From: Streptomyces sp. MUM 203J
Lineage (GTDB): Bacteria; Actinomycetota; Actinomycetes; Streptomycetales; Streptomycetaceae
Length of the DNA: 46,588 nucleotides
Assembly (NCBI RefSeq): GCF_022414595.1
Contig: NZ_JADWYO010000053.1
Coordinates: forward strand, 1 to 46,588
Direction: 5' to 3'
Shown here: positions 25,638 through 33,638 of the stretch, piece by piece
Layout of the letters: the number at the start of each line of letters is the position of its first letter
Numbering within the stretch: the first letter of the stretch is position 1
Notes under the pieces: model-generated
Databases searched by the model: none
What the model was told of the DNA's origin: nothing
Seen by the model: only the letters and a program-made list of their open reading frames with translations
Position numbers and translations under genes: made by a program

Positions 25638-25919
25638 ATGGCTGAGCGCCGCGTCAACGTCGGTTGGGCCGAGGGCCTGCACGCCCGCCCCGCCTCCATC
25701 TTCGTCCGGGCCGCCACGGCGTCCGGCGTCCCGGTGACGATCGCCAAGGCCGGCGGCGCCCCGGTGAACGCCGCGTCGATGCTCGCGGTACTGGGGCTGG
25801 GCGCGCAGGGTGGCGAGGAGATCGTGCTCGCCGCCGACGCGGAGGGTGCGGAGGCCGCCCTGGACCGCCTGGCGAAGCTGGTGGCGGAGGGCCTGGAGGA
25901 ACTTCCCGAGACCGTCTGA
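25638..25919 (+). CDS. ptsH: HPr, phosphocarrier of the PTS
   Basis: A 93-aa HPr. The phospho-accepting His is in GLHARPAS (residue 15), and the conserved Ser-46 region reads NAASMLAVLGLGA. It relays phosphate from EI to EIIA proteins in sugar uptake; in Streptomyces the best-known substrate is N-acetylglucosamine. The start is ATG with GAAGGGC just upstream. It is monocistronic: a hairpin begins 12 nt after the stop. The dre site in its promoter indicates DasR control. Confidence 0.95.
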   Translation: MAERRVNVGWAEGLHARPASIFVRAATASGVPVTIAKAGGAPVNAASMLAVLGLGAQGGEEIVLAADAEGAEAALDRLAKLVAEGLEELPETV

Positions 25920-25930
25920 CGTCTCACATT

Positions 25931-25973
25931 CCTCAAACGCCGGAGGGATTCCGAGTCCGTCCGGCGTTTGAGG
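25931..25973. terminator. ptsH terminator hairpin
   Basis: CCTCAAACGCCGGA (25931-25944) is perfectly inverted at 25960-25973, a 14-bp stem with a 15-nt loop, starting 12 nt after the ptsH stop. The right arm overlaps a copy of the dispersed intergenic repeat. Confidence 0.75.
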
Positions 25974-25984
25974 ACGAGCGGCGG
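25960..25984 (+). repeat. Dispersed intergenic repeat, copy A
   Basis: TCCGGCGTTTGAGGACGAGC followed by GGCGG. It is nearly the same as 36502-36526 and, inverted, 7538-7568. The element occurs widely at the ends of Streptomyces genes (from memory). Confidence 0.6.
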
Positions 25985-26055
25985 AGCCGCTGTGCGCGGA
26001 AAGGGCAGCAGAAATAGGCGGTCCCTATTCCCTCCCCCTGTATACGGCCCGCTCG

Positions 26056-26733
26056 TTAATTCCGCGCTCCCACCGTGTTTACGGAATGTTGCGCGGCCCT
26101 CACACGCTCCGCCCGCCGCAAGCGGTGCACCCCGCGCCACCGCTCCGCGTGCCGCTCCGTCAGCGCACGCGCCCGCTCCGCGTCACCGCGCGCCACCGCG
26201 TCGGCGATGGCGCCGTGCTCCGCCCAGACCTCGGCGGGCCGCTCGGGCTGCTCCACCGCGTACATCCACGCGATCTTGTGGCGAAGCTGCGTGAGCAGTG
26301 CGGTCAGCCCGGGGCTGGCGCAGGCCTGGGCGAGCGTCTCGTGGAACCAGCCGTCCAGCGACACCAGGTCCTCCCCCTGGCCGCGGCGGGCCCGCTCCTG
26401 GCCCAGCCGGACCAGGCCCCGCAGGACCTTGAGGTGGGCGTCGGTGCGCCGCTGCGCGGCCCGCGCGGCGCCCAGCGGCTCCAGCAGCGCGCGCATATCC
26501 AGCAGGTCCGCCGCCTCCTGTTCGGTCGGCTCCGCGACGAACGCGCCGACGTGCCGGCGGGAGGTGACGAAGCCCTCGGACTCCAGGGTGCGCAGCGCCT
26601 CGCGCACGGGGACACGGGAGACCCCGTAGCGGCGGGCCAGCTGCTCCTCCGCGAGCCGGCCGCCCCGGGGCAGCGCTCCGGAGACGATGTCCGCGCGGAT
26701 CGCCGTGCATACCGAGTGCGCGGGAATGCGCAT
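26056..26733 (-). CDS. GntR/FCD-family transcriptional regulator
   Basis: A 225-aa regulator. The N-terminal winged helix (residues about 5-70) contains the GntR recognition segment EEQLARRYGVSRVPVREALRTLESEGFV. The C-terminal FCD (FadR-type) all-helical domain (about 80-215) carries the metal/ligand histidines, including GWFHETLAQA and WAEHGAIADAV. The ligand is unknown, probably a small carboxylate. The ATG at 26733 has GGAGG 7 nt upstream. No linked metabolic gene is nearby, so the target is not evident. A small dyad ACGCC-GTT-GGCGT at 26803-26815, 70 nt upstream, may be its own operator. It is not DasR, which belongs to the HutC subfamily. Confidence 0.85.
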   Translation of the reverse strand: MRIPAHSVCTAIRADIVSGALPRGGRLAEEQLARRYGVSRVPVREALRTLESEGFVTSRRHVGAFVAEPTEQEAADLLDMRALLEPLGAARAAQRRTDAHLKVLRGLVRLGQERARRGQGEDLVSLDGWFHETLAQACASPGLTALLTQLRHKIAWMYAVEQPERPAEVWAEHGAIADAVARGDAERARALTERHAERWRGVHRLRRAERVRAAQHSVNTVGARN

Positions 26734-26918
26734 ACCGTGCCTCCGAATCGCTCCGCCCACCGCTTGCCCACCGCTTTAATGCGTGCGAAACACACACGCC
26801 CGACGCCGTTGGCGTGACTCTAAGGCAAACTGACGTCTTTTCCGATGCCCGGCCGTAATTCATGGGTATTTTTTGGCCGGAAGCCGGGCTCCCGGGTGCG
26901 GCGGGACCGCGGTCACGC

Positions 26919-26958
26919 GGAAGGCCCCGGCTCGCGAGGCGAGGGGCCGGGGCCTTCC
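26919..26958. terminator. Terminator hairpin of the M23 peptidase gene
   Basis: GGAAGGCCCCGGC (26919-26931) is perfectly inverted at 26946-26958, a 13-bp stem with a 14-nt loop, beginning 20 nt after the peptidase stop on the minus strand. Confidence 0.75.
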
Positions 26959-26977
26959 AGGCGGAGCCGACAGGCCG

Positions 26978-27790
26978 TCAGACACGCACCCCGCGCGCCC
27001 GCAGGTACGAGACGGGGTCGACGTCGGAGCCGTAGTCCGCCCCCGTCCGGGCCTCGAAGTGCAGGTGCGGGCCTGTCGAGTTGCCGGTCGACCCGGACAC
27101 GCCGATCTGCTGGCCGGGGGCGACGTTCTGGCCGACGGCCACGGTGACGGAGGCCAGGTGACCGTACTGGGTGTAGCTGCCGTCGTGCATGCGGATCACG
27201 ACGTTGTTGCCGTAGGCGCCGCCCCAGCCCGCCTCGACGACGGTGCCCATGCCCACGGAGACGACCGCGGAGCCGTACGGGGCATGGAAGTCGACGCCGG
27301 AGTGGCTGCCGGAGGACCAGAGGGCGCCGCCCGCCTTGTAGGCGGTGGAGACGTGCGAACCGGCGATCGGCAGCTGGAAGGACTGGAGGCGCTTGCGCTC
27401 GGCCTCACGGTCGGCGCGCTCCTTGGCCACGCGGGCCTCCTGGAACCGGACCTCGGCCTGGCGCTTCGCCTCCCGCTCGGCCTGGTCCTGCCGCTCGGCC
27501 GCGGCGGCGACCTGCTCCTGGACGACGGCCTGCTCCTGGACCTCCTCCGCGAGGTCGTGCCCGGCGACCGCGGCGGTGAGGGCGGCGCCTTCGGGGACCT
27601 CTGCGGCCCCGGCGGTGTCCACGGCCTCCAGGGACCCGGTGGGGGTCTCCTTGTCGGCGGCGACGGCCGGGGAGGTCAGGGTTCCGATCACGCCGGTGGT
27701 GGCGAGCGCGGCGACGCCCGCGGCGTGCGCACTCCTGCGGCTCAGGCGGCTGGGGGCACGGTGCTTCCCGGTGGCACGGGTGAACGCCAT
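26978..27790 (-). CDS. Secreted M23 (LytM-type) peptidase
   Basis: A 270-aa exported zinc endopeptidase predicted to cut peptidoglycan cross-links. A basic N-terminus and hydrophobic core end at a likely signal-peptidase site after SPAVA (about residue 45). Residues 80-135 form an Ala/Glu/Arg-rich coiled coil. The C-terminal M23 domain has the zinc ligands HSGVDFH and the catalytic HLHFE, with YGHLAS between. The ATG at 27790 follows AAGGA by several bases. It is preceded by a ydaO riboswitch, so expression should respond to cyclic di-AMP; cell-wall hydrolase genes are the usual targets of this riboswitch in Streptomyces. Confidence 0.9.
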   Translation of the reverse strand: MAFTRATGKHRAPSRLSRRSAHAAGVAALATTGVIGTLTSPAVAADKETPTGSLEAVDTAGAAEVPEGAALTAAVAGHDLAEEVQEQAVVQEQVAAAAERQDQAEREAKRQAEVRFQEARVAKERADREAERKRLQSFQLPIAGSHVSTAYKAGGALWSSGSHSGVDFHAPYGSAVVSVGMGTVVEAGWGGAYGNNVVIRMHDGSYTQYGHLASVTVAVGQNVAPGQQIGVSGSTGNSTGPHLHFEARTGADYGSDVDPVSYLRARGVRV

Positions 27791-27807
27791 GAAGTGGGGT
27801 GGTCCTT

Positions 27808-27992
27808 TCCTTCCCTCTCGCCTACCGGGTTAGCTGACGGGTTCGGAGCAGGAAGGTCTCCTACGGGCCCCTCCGCCGGCGGCGAAGGCGTCCGATTCAC
27901 CCCACGGGACTTGGGTTCTCCAGCCGCGAAGGCAGCGACGGGAGGGTGGGTCCCCGGCTCCCCAGGCTCGCGCCCGACGGGGATTCGGCGAT
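27808..27992 (-). ncRNA. ydaO/yuaA c-di-AMP riboswitch
   Basis: On the minus strand, in order, are CGCCGAATCCCC, GCGCGAGCC, GGGGAGCCGGGGACCC, GGGGTGAATC, GTAGGAGACC, then CCGAACCCGTCAGCTAACC and GTAGGCGAGAGGG. These are the conserved blocks of the ydaO aptamer (RF00379), ending about 18 nt before the M23 peptidase ATG. The class binds cyclic di-AMP and turns genes off when it is abundant. Boundaries are approximate. Confidence 0.9.
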
Positions 27993-28044
27993 CGCTGCCC
28001 GGTGCCGCGGATGCGGCGGTTGCAACGGCCGGACAGCGACGAAG

Positions 28045-28074
28045 ACGCTATGCGGCCGATCTTTCAATCACCAA
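28045..28074 (-). promoter_or_regulatory. Candidate HrdB-type promoter of riboswitch-M23 transcript
   Basis: Minus-strand TTGGTG (28069-28074), an 18-bp spacer and TAGCGT (28045-28050) resemble the Streptomyces vegetative consensus TTGAC-N18-TAGxxT. The predicted start near 28037 would put about 45 nt before the aptamer. Confidence 0.4.
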
Positions 28075-28159
28075 ACGGACACGGATTTTTGTAGCGCACG
28101 CCACAGGGCAGACAGGTAACGAACCCATTAAAACGGTCATATGGCAGAAGGTGAGCGGA

Positions 28160-28189
28160 ACCCCGGCGTCCGCTCAGGAGCGCCGGGGT
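28160..28189. terminator. Terminator hairpin of the M16 protease operon
   Basis: ACCCCGGCG (28160-28168) is perfectly inverted at 28181-28189 with a 12-nt loop. It lies 19 nt beyond the stop of the downstream M16 gene, on the exit side of the leftward operon. Confidence 0.65.
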
Positions 28190-28207
28190 ACCCGGATGGA
28201 GCGTCAA

Positions 28208-29605
28208 TCAGCCCGTGACAACTGTCACTTCACCGATACCGAGGGCCTCGACCGGCTCCTTGATCTCGGCGGCGTCACCGACGAGGACGGTGACGAGCCG
28301 GTCCGGCGGGAAGGCGCTGACGACCGCCGCCGTGGCCTCGACAGTCCCCGTCTCGGCCAGCCTCCGGTACAGCTCGGCCTGGTAGTCGTCCGGCAGGTGC
28401 TGCTCGACCTGGTCCGCGAGCGTGCCCGCGACGGACAGCGCCGTCTCGTACTTGAGCGGGGCGACGCCCACCAGGTTGTGCACCGCCGCGTCCCGCTCCG
28501 CGTCCGTCAGGCCCCCGGCGGCGAGGGTGCGCAGCACCTTCCAGAGGTCGTCCAGCGCGGGGCCGGTGTTGGGCGTGTCGACGGACCCGCTGATCGCCAG
28601 GATCGCCGCGCCCGTGCCGTCCGGCGTGGAGCGCAGTACCTGCCCGAAGGACCGCACACCGTAGGTGTAGCCCTTCTCCTCACGCAGGACCTTGTCGAGC
28701 CGGGAGGTGAGCGTGCCGCCCAGGCAGTACGTCCCGACGACCTGCGCCGGCCAGACCCGGTCGTGCCGGTCGGGGCCGATCCGGCCGATCAGCAGCTGGG
28801 TCTGCACCGCGCCCGGCCGGTCGACGATGAAGACGCGGCCGGTGTCGTCGGCGGTGACGGGCGGCGCCTTACGGGGCCGGGCGGCGTCCCCGGTCCAGGT
28901 GCCGAGGGTGTCCGCGAGCAGTAGGTCAAGGTCGATACCGGTCAGATCGCCCACGACGACCGCGGTGGCCGACGCGGGGCGGACATGGGCCTCGTAGAAG
29001 GCACGGACGGCCGGCGAGTCGATGCGGGCGACGGTCTCCTCGGTGCCCTGGCGGGGCCGGGACATCCGGGTCTCGGACGGGAACAGCTCCGCGTAGAGCT
29101 GCTTGGCGGCGCGGCGGGCCGGGTTGGCCGTCTCGTGCGGGATCTCGTCCAGGCGGTTGCGGACCAGGCGGTCGACCTCGCTGTCCACGAAGGCCGGGGC
29201 CCGCAGCGCCTCCGCCAGCAGGCCGAGGGCCTTGGGCAGCCGGGACGCCGGGACCTCCAGGGAGACCCGTACGGCCGGGTGGTCGGCGTGCGCGTCCAGG
29301 GTCGCACCGCAGCGCTCCAGCTCCGCGGCGAACTCCTCCGCCGTGTGCTTGTCGGTGCCCTCGGACAGGGCGCGGGCCATGATCGTGGCCACCCCGTCGA
29401 GCCCCTCGGGCTCCGCGTCTAGCGGGGCGTCCAGGACGATCTCGACGGCGATCACCTGCTGGCCCGGGCGGTGGCAGCGCAGCACGGTCAGGCCGTTGCC
29501 GAGCGTGCCGCGCTCCGGGGCGGGGAACGCCCAGGGGCGGGGTGTGCCGCCCTGCGGCTGCGGGTGGAAGTCCATGCTGGTCAGAGACACGGCAGCGTCG
29601 CTCAC
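28208..29605 (-). CDS. M16-family peptidase-like protein, inactive-subunit type
   Basis: A 465-aa protein with the M16 (insulinase/MPP) fold. At the position of the HxxEH zinc motif it reads GLDGVATIMARALSEGT, so the catalytic site is absent. The C-terminal half keeps the Arg/Tyr-type pair region REEKGYTYGVRSFGQ common to the fold. This is the usual picture for the non-catalytic partner of a two-subunit M16 protease, like alpha-MPP. Its ATG at 29605 overlaps the stop of the active-type gene by four bases (ATGA), so the two should be made in equal amounts and probably pair. The N-terminus has no signal peptide. Confidence 0.85.
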   Translation of the reverse strand: MSDAAVSLTSMDFHPQPQGGTPRPWAFPAPERGTLGNGLTVLRCHRPGQQVIAVEIVLDAPLDAEPEGLDGVATIMARALSEGTDKHTAEEFAAELERCGATLDAHADHPAVRVSLEVPASRLPKALGLLAEALRAPAFVDSEVDRLVRNRLDEIPHETANPARRAAKQLYAELFPSETRMSRPRQGTEETVARIDSPAVRAFYEAHVRPASATAVVVGDLTGIDLDLLLADTLGTWTGDAARPRKAPPVTADDTGRVFIVDRPGAVQTQLLIGRIGPDRHDRVWPAQVVGTYCLGGTLTSRLDKVLREEKGYTYGVRSFGQVLRSTPDGTGAAILAISGSVDTPNTGPALDDLWKVLRTLAAGGLTDAERDAAVHNLVGVAPLKYETALSVAGTLADQVEQHLPDDYQAELYRRLAETGTVEATAAVVSAFPPDRLVTVLVGDAAEIKEPVEALGIGEVTVVTG

Positions 29606-30981
29606 TTGTCCTTGCCCTCTTCCTCGTCGTCGCTGTCGGTCTGCGCGGCGGCAGGTTCCGCGGTGTCCGCGTCCTCGGCCTTCGTGGGTTCGTACACGAG
29701 GACCGCCCGGTTGTCCGGGCGCAGCCGCTCGGCGGCGACGGCCTGCACCTCCTCGGCCGTCACCTCCAGAACCCGCTGCACGGCGGTCAGCGCGAGCTGG
29801 GGGTCACCGAACAGCACGGCGTAGCGGCACAGTTCGTCGGCGCGGCCGGCGACGGTGCCGAGCCGGTCCAGCCACTCGCGCTCCAGCTGGGCCTGGGCGC
29901 GCTCCATCTCCTGGTCCGTGGGGCCCTGGGCGGCGAACCGCGCCAGCTCCTCGTCGACGGCCGCCTCGATGTCCGGCACCTCGACGCCATGGGACGTCTT
30001 GACGTCCAGCCAGCCGAGCGAGGGCGCCCCGGCGAGCCGCAGGACGCCGAACCCGGCGGAGACGGCGGTGCGGTCGTGGCGGACGAGCCGGTTGTGCAGC
30101 CGGGAGGACTCACCGCCGCCGAGGACGGTCAGCGCCAGGTCCGCGGCGTCGCACGCGCGCGTGCCGTCCTGAGGGAGCCGGTACGCGGCCATCAGAGCGC
30201 GGGCCGGGACGTCTTCCTCCACGACGTGGCGGAGCTGCTCCCCGATGGTGTCGGGCAGCTCGCCGTCGCGCGGGGCGGGCTTGCCGTCGTGCTGGGGGAT
30301 GGAGCCGAAGTACTTCTCGATCCACTGGAGCGTCTGCTCCGGGTCGATGTCCCCGACGACGGACAGGACCGCGTTGTTGGGCGCGTAGTACGTACGGAAG
30401 AAGTTCCGGGCGTCCTCGAGGGTGGCGGCGTCCAGGTCGGCCATGGAGCCGATGGGCGTGTGGTGGTACGGGTGCCCCTCCGGGTAGGCGAGGGCCGTGA
30501 GCCGCTCGAAGGCGGTGCCGTACGGCACGTTGTCGTACCGCTGGCGGCGCTCGTTCTTGACGACGTCCCGCTGGTTCTCCATGGACTCGTCGTCGAGGGC
30601 GGCGAGGAGGGAGCCCATCCGGTCGGCCTCCAGCCAGAGGGCGAGCTCCAGCTGGTGGGCGGGCATGGTCTCGAAGTAGTTGGTGCGCTCGAAGCTGGTG
30701 GTGCCGTTGAGGGAGCCGCCGGCGCCCTGCACCAGTTCGAAGTGGCCGTTGCCCTTGACCTGCCCGGAGCCCTGGAACATCAGGTGCTCGAAGAGGTGCG
30801 CGAGGCCGGTGCGGCCCTTGACCTCGTGACGGGAGCCGACGTCGTACCAGAGGCAGACCGCCGCGACCGGGGTCAGGTGGTCCTCGGAGAGCACCACGCG
30901 CAGGCCGTTGGCCAGCCGGTGCTCGGTCGCTGTGAGGCCGCCGGCGCCGGCCGGGGCTGTGGCCGTGTGACCCATGGGCAT
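29602..30981 (-). CDS. M16-family zinc protease, active-type subunit
   Basis: A 459-aa M16 peptidase with the inverted zinc motif HLFEH (residues 62-66) and a downstream Glu ligand region (ENQRDVVKNERRQRYDN). The fold continues through the paired C-terminal domain. A hydrophilic, acidic tail ends DSDDEEEGKDK. The start is the ATG at 30981 (MPMGHTATA) with AAGGGA 6 nt upstream; the frame is open to 31134 but that part has no similarity. It forms an operon with the non-catalytic M16 gene and is divergent from parC. Bacterial M16 proteases degrade or process peptides; the substrate here is unknown. Confidence 0.88.
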   Translation of the reverse strand: MPMGHTATAPAGAGGLTATEHRLANGLRVVLSEDHLTPVAAVCLWYDVGSRHEVKGRTGLAHLFEHLMFQGSGQVKGNGHFELVQGAGGSLNGTTSFERTNYFETMPAHQLELALWLEADRMGSLLAALDDESMENQRDVVKNERRQRYDNVPYGTAFERLTALAYPEGHPYHHTPIGSMADLDAATLEDARNFFRTYYAPNNAVLSVVGDIDPEQTLQWIEKYFGSIPQHDGKPAPRDGELPDTIGEQLRHVVEEDVPARALMAAYRLPQDGTRACDAADLALTVLGGGESSRLHNRLVRHDRTAVSAGFGVLRLAGAPSLGWLDVKTSHGVEVPDIEAAVDEELARFAAQGPTDQEMERAQAQLEREWLDRLGTVAGRADELCRYAVLFGDPQLALTAVQRVLEVTAEEVQAVAAERLRPDNRAVLVYEPTKAEDADTAEPAAAQTDSDDEEEGKDK

Positions 30982-31181
30982 GTAGGTCCCTTCGATCGCG
31001 TCATGAGAAAGTCCTGCCACTGTATGCAAGCGCACAGGTGGCGCGGGAAGTTCCCGGCGAACCGCACCTTCCCCCTTCCGGGTAGCGTCCCTCTCCCGGG
31101 TCGCGGTGGGTGCTGTCAGTGGGACGGTCCACAATGGTCCGCGTCAGATCAGTCCTTGTTGGTGAAGGAGCCGCAGCAGCG

Positions 31182-33635
31182 ATGGCCCGCCGCAGCACGA
31201 AGACCACGCCGCCCGACGAGTTCGAGGAGCGGATCCTCGACATCGACGTCGTCGACGAGATGCAGGGCTCCTTCCTCGAGTACGCGTACTCGGTGATCTA
31301 CTCCCGGGCCCTGCCGGACGCGCGGGACGGCCTGAAGCCGGTGCACCGCCGGATCGTGTACCAGATGAACGAGATGGGGCTGCGCCCGGAGCGCGGCTTC
31401 GTGAAGTGCGCCCGTGTCGTCGGTGAGGTGATGGGCAAGCTGCACCCGCACGGCGACGCGTCGATCTACGACGCGCTGGTGCGCATGGCGCAGCCGTTCT
31501 CGATGCGGCTGCCGCTGGTCGACGGGCACGGCAACTTCGGCTCGCTCGGCAACGACGACCCGCCGGCCGCTATGCGGTACACCGAGTGCCGGATGGCCGA
31601 CGCGACGTCCCTGATGACGGAGTCCATCGACGAGAACACGGTCGACTTCGGGCCGAACTACGACGGCCAGGAGCGGGAGCCGGTCGCGCTGCCCGCGGCG
31701 TTCCCGAACCTGCTGGTCAACGGCGCGTCCGGGATCGCGGTCGGGATGGCGACCAACATGCCGCCGCACAACCTGGGCGAGGTCGTCGCCGCCGCCCGGC
31801 ACCTCATCAGGCACCCTGGCGCGGACCTGGAGACCCTGATGCGGTACGTGCCGGGGCCCGACCTGCCGACCGGCGGCCGGATCGTCGGCCTGAACGGCAT
31901 CAAGGACGCGTACGACTCCGGCCGCGGCACGTTCAAGATCCGCGCGACGACCAGTGTGGAGAACGTCACGGCCCGCCGGAAGGGCATCGTGGTCACCGAG
32001 CTGCCCTTCACGGTCGGCCCGGAGAAGGTGATCTCCAAGATCAAGGACCTGGTCGGCTCGAAGCGGCTCCAGGGCATCGCGGACGTCAAGGACCTCACCG
32101 ACCGGGAGCACGGGCTGCGGCTGGTCATCGAGGTGAAGAACGGCTTCGTCCCGGAGGCCGTCCTGGAGCAGCTCTACAAGCTGACGCCCATGGAGGAGTC
32201 CTTCGGCATCAACAACGTGGCGCTGGTCGACGGGCAGCCGGTCACGCTGGGCCTGAAGGAGCTGCTGGAGGTCTACCTCGACCACCGGTTCGAGGTCGTC
32301 CGGCGGCGCAGCGAGTTCCGCCGCGGCAAGAAGCAGGACCGGCTGCATCTGGTCGAGGGTCTGCTGGTGGCGCTCGTCGACATCGACGAGGTGATCCGGC
32401 TGATCCGGTCCAGCGAGAACTCGGCGCAGGCCAAGGAGCGTCTGATCGAGCGGTTCGGGCTGAGCGAGGTCCAGACGCAGTACATCCTCGACACGCCGCT
32501 GCGCCGGCTCACCAAGTTCGACCGGCTGGAGCTGGAGTCCGAGCGGGACCGGCTCACCGGGGAGATCGAGCAGCTGACGCGGATCCTGGAGTCGGACGCG
32601 GAGCTGCGCAAGCTGGTGTCCTCCGAGCTGGCGTCCGTGGCGAAGAAGTTCGGCACCCCGCGCCGGACGGTGCTGCTGGAGTCTGCCGGGAGCCCGGCCG
32701 CCGCGATGCCGCTGGAGGTCGAGGACTCGCCGTGCCGGGTGCTGCTGTCCTCCACCGGCCTGCTGGCCCGCACGGCGTCCGGGGAGCCGCTGCCGGAGAC
32801 GGACGGGAAGCGCGCCAGGCACGATGTGATCGTGTCGGCGGTGGCTTCGACCCAGCGGGGCACGGTGGGCGCGGTGACCTCGGCCGGGCGGCTGCTGCGG
32901 ATCTCGGTCATCGACCTGCCGCAGCTGCCGGACACGGCCGCCGCTCCGAACCTGTCGGGCGGCGCCCAGCTGTCGGAGTTCGTGACGCTGGAGAAGGACG
33001 AGACGGTCGTCTGTCTGACCACGCTCGACGAGTCGTCGCCGGGCCTCGCGCTGGGCACGCTCCAGGGCGTGGTGAAGCGGGTGGTGCCCGACTATCCGGC
33101 GAACAAGGACGAGCTGGAGGTCATCACCCTCAAGGAGGGTGACCGGATCGTGGGCGGGGTGGAGCTGCGGACCGGCGAGGAGGACCTGGTCTTCATCACC
33201 TCCGACGCACAGCTGCTGCGCTACCAGGCCTCGCAGGTGCGCCCGCAGGGACGCCCGGCGGGCGGCATGGCCGGCGTCAAGCTGTCGGCGGGCGCGCAGG
33301 TGATCTCGTTCACCGCGGTGGACCCGGCGGCCGACGCGGTGGTGTTCACGGTCGCGGGCACGACGGGCACGCTGGACCCCGCGGCGGGTACGTCGGTGAA
33401 GCTGACGCCGTTCGACCAGTACCCGCGCAAGGGCCGGGCCACGGGCGGGGTGCGCTGCCAGCGGTTCCTGAAGGGCGAGGACGTGCTGGTGCTGGCCTGG
33501 GCGGGGACGACACCGGCGCGGGCGGCGCAGAAGAACGGCGCGCCCGTGGAGCTGCCGGAGCCTGATCCGCGCCGGGACGGGTCGGGCACGCCGCCGGTGA
33601 AGCCGGTGGCGGTGGTCGCGGGCCCGGCGTCGTAG
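31182..33635 (+). CDS. parC: DNA topoisomerase IV subunit A (GyrA-like)
   Basis: An 817-aa type IIA topoisomerase subunit. The winged-helix CAP region has the active-site Tyr133 in AAMRYTE; the tower and coiled coil follow, and C-terminal beta-propeller blades occupy about residues 500-790. It lacks the intact GyrA-box expected of gyrase, and with ParE it forms the decatenase that separates chromosomes at sporulation septation in Streptomyces. The quinolone-determining loop reads HPHGDASIYD, with Ala93 where sensitive enzymes have Ser. The ATG at 31182 (MARRSTK) has AAGGAG 13 nt upstream, which is long. It is divergent from the M16 operon, and its stop lies 3 nt from the convergent GTPase gene. 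Confidence 0.93.
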   Translation: MARRSTKTTPPDEFEERILDIDVVDEMQGSFLEYAYSVIYSRALPDARDGLKPVHRRIVYQMNEMGLRPERGFVKCARVVGEVMGKLHPHGDASIYDALVRMAQPFSMRLPLVDGHGNFGSLGNDDPPAAMRYTECRMADATSLMTESIDENTVDFGPNYDGQEREPVALPAAFPNLLVNGASGIAVGMATNMPPHNLGEVVAAARHLIRHPGADLETLMRYVPGPDLPTGGRIVGLNGIKDAYDSGRGTFKIRATTSVENVTARRKGIVVTELPFTVGPEKVISKIKDLVGSKRLQGIADVKDLTDREHGLRLVIEVKNGFVPEAVLEQLYKLTPMEESFGINNVALVDGQPVTLGLKELLEVYLDHRFEVVRRRSEFRRGKKQDRLHLVEGLLVALVDIDEVIRLIRSSENSAQAKERLIERFGLSEVQTQYILDTPLRRLTKFDRLELESERDRLTGEIEQLTRILESDAELRKLVSSELASVAKKFGTPRRTVLLESAGSPAAAMPLEVEDSPCRVLLSSTGLLARTASGEPLPETDGKRARHDVIVSAVASTQRGTVGAVTSAGRLLRISVIDLPQLPDTAAAPNLSGGAQLSEFVTLEKDETVVCLTTLDESSPGLALGTLQGVVKRVVPDYPANKDELEVITLKEGDRIVGGVELRTGEEDLVFITSDAQLLRYQASQVRPQGRPAGGMAGVKLSAGAQVISFTAVDPAADAVVFTVAGTTGTLDPAAGTSVKLTPFDQYPRKGRATGGVRCQRFLKGEDVLVLAWAGTTPARAAQKNGAPVELPEPDPRRDGSGTPPVKPVAVVAGPAS

Positions 33636-33638
33636 GGC

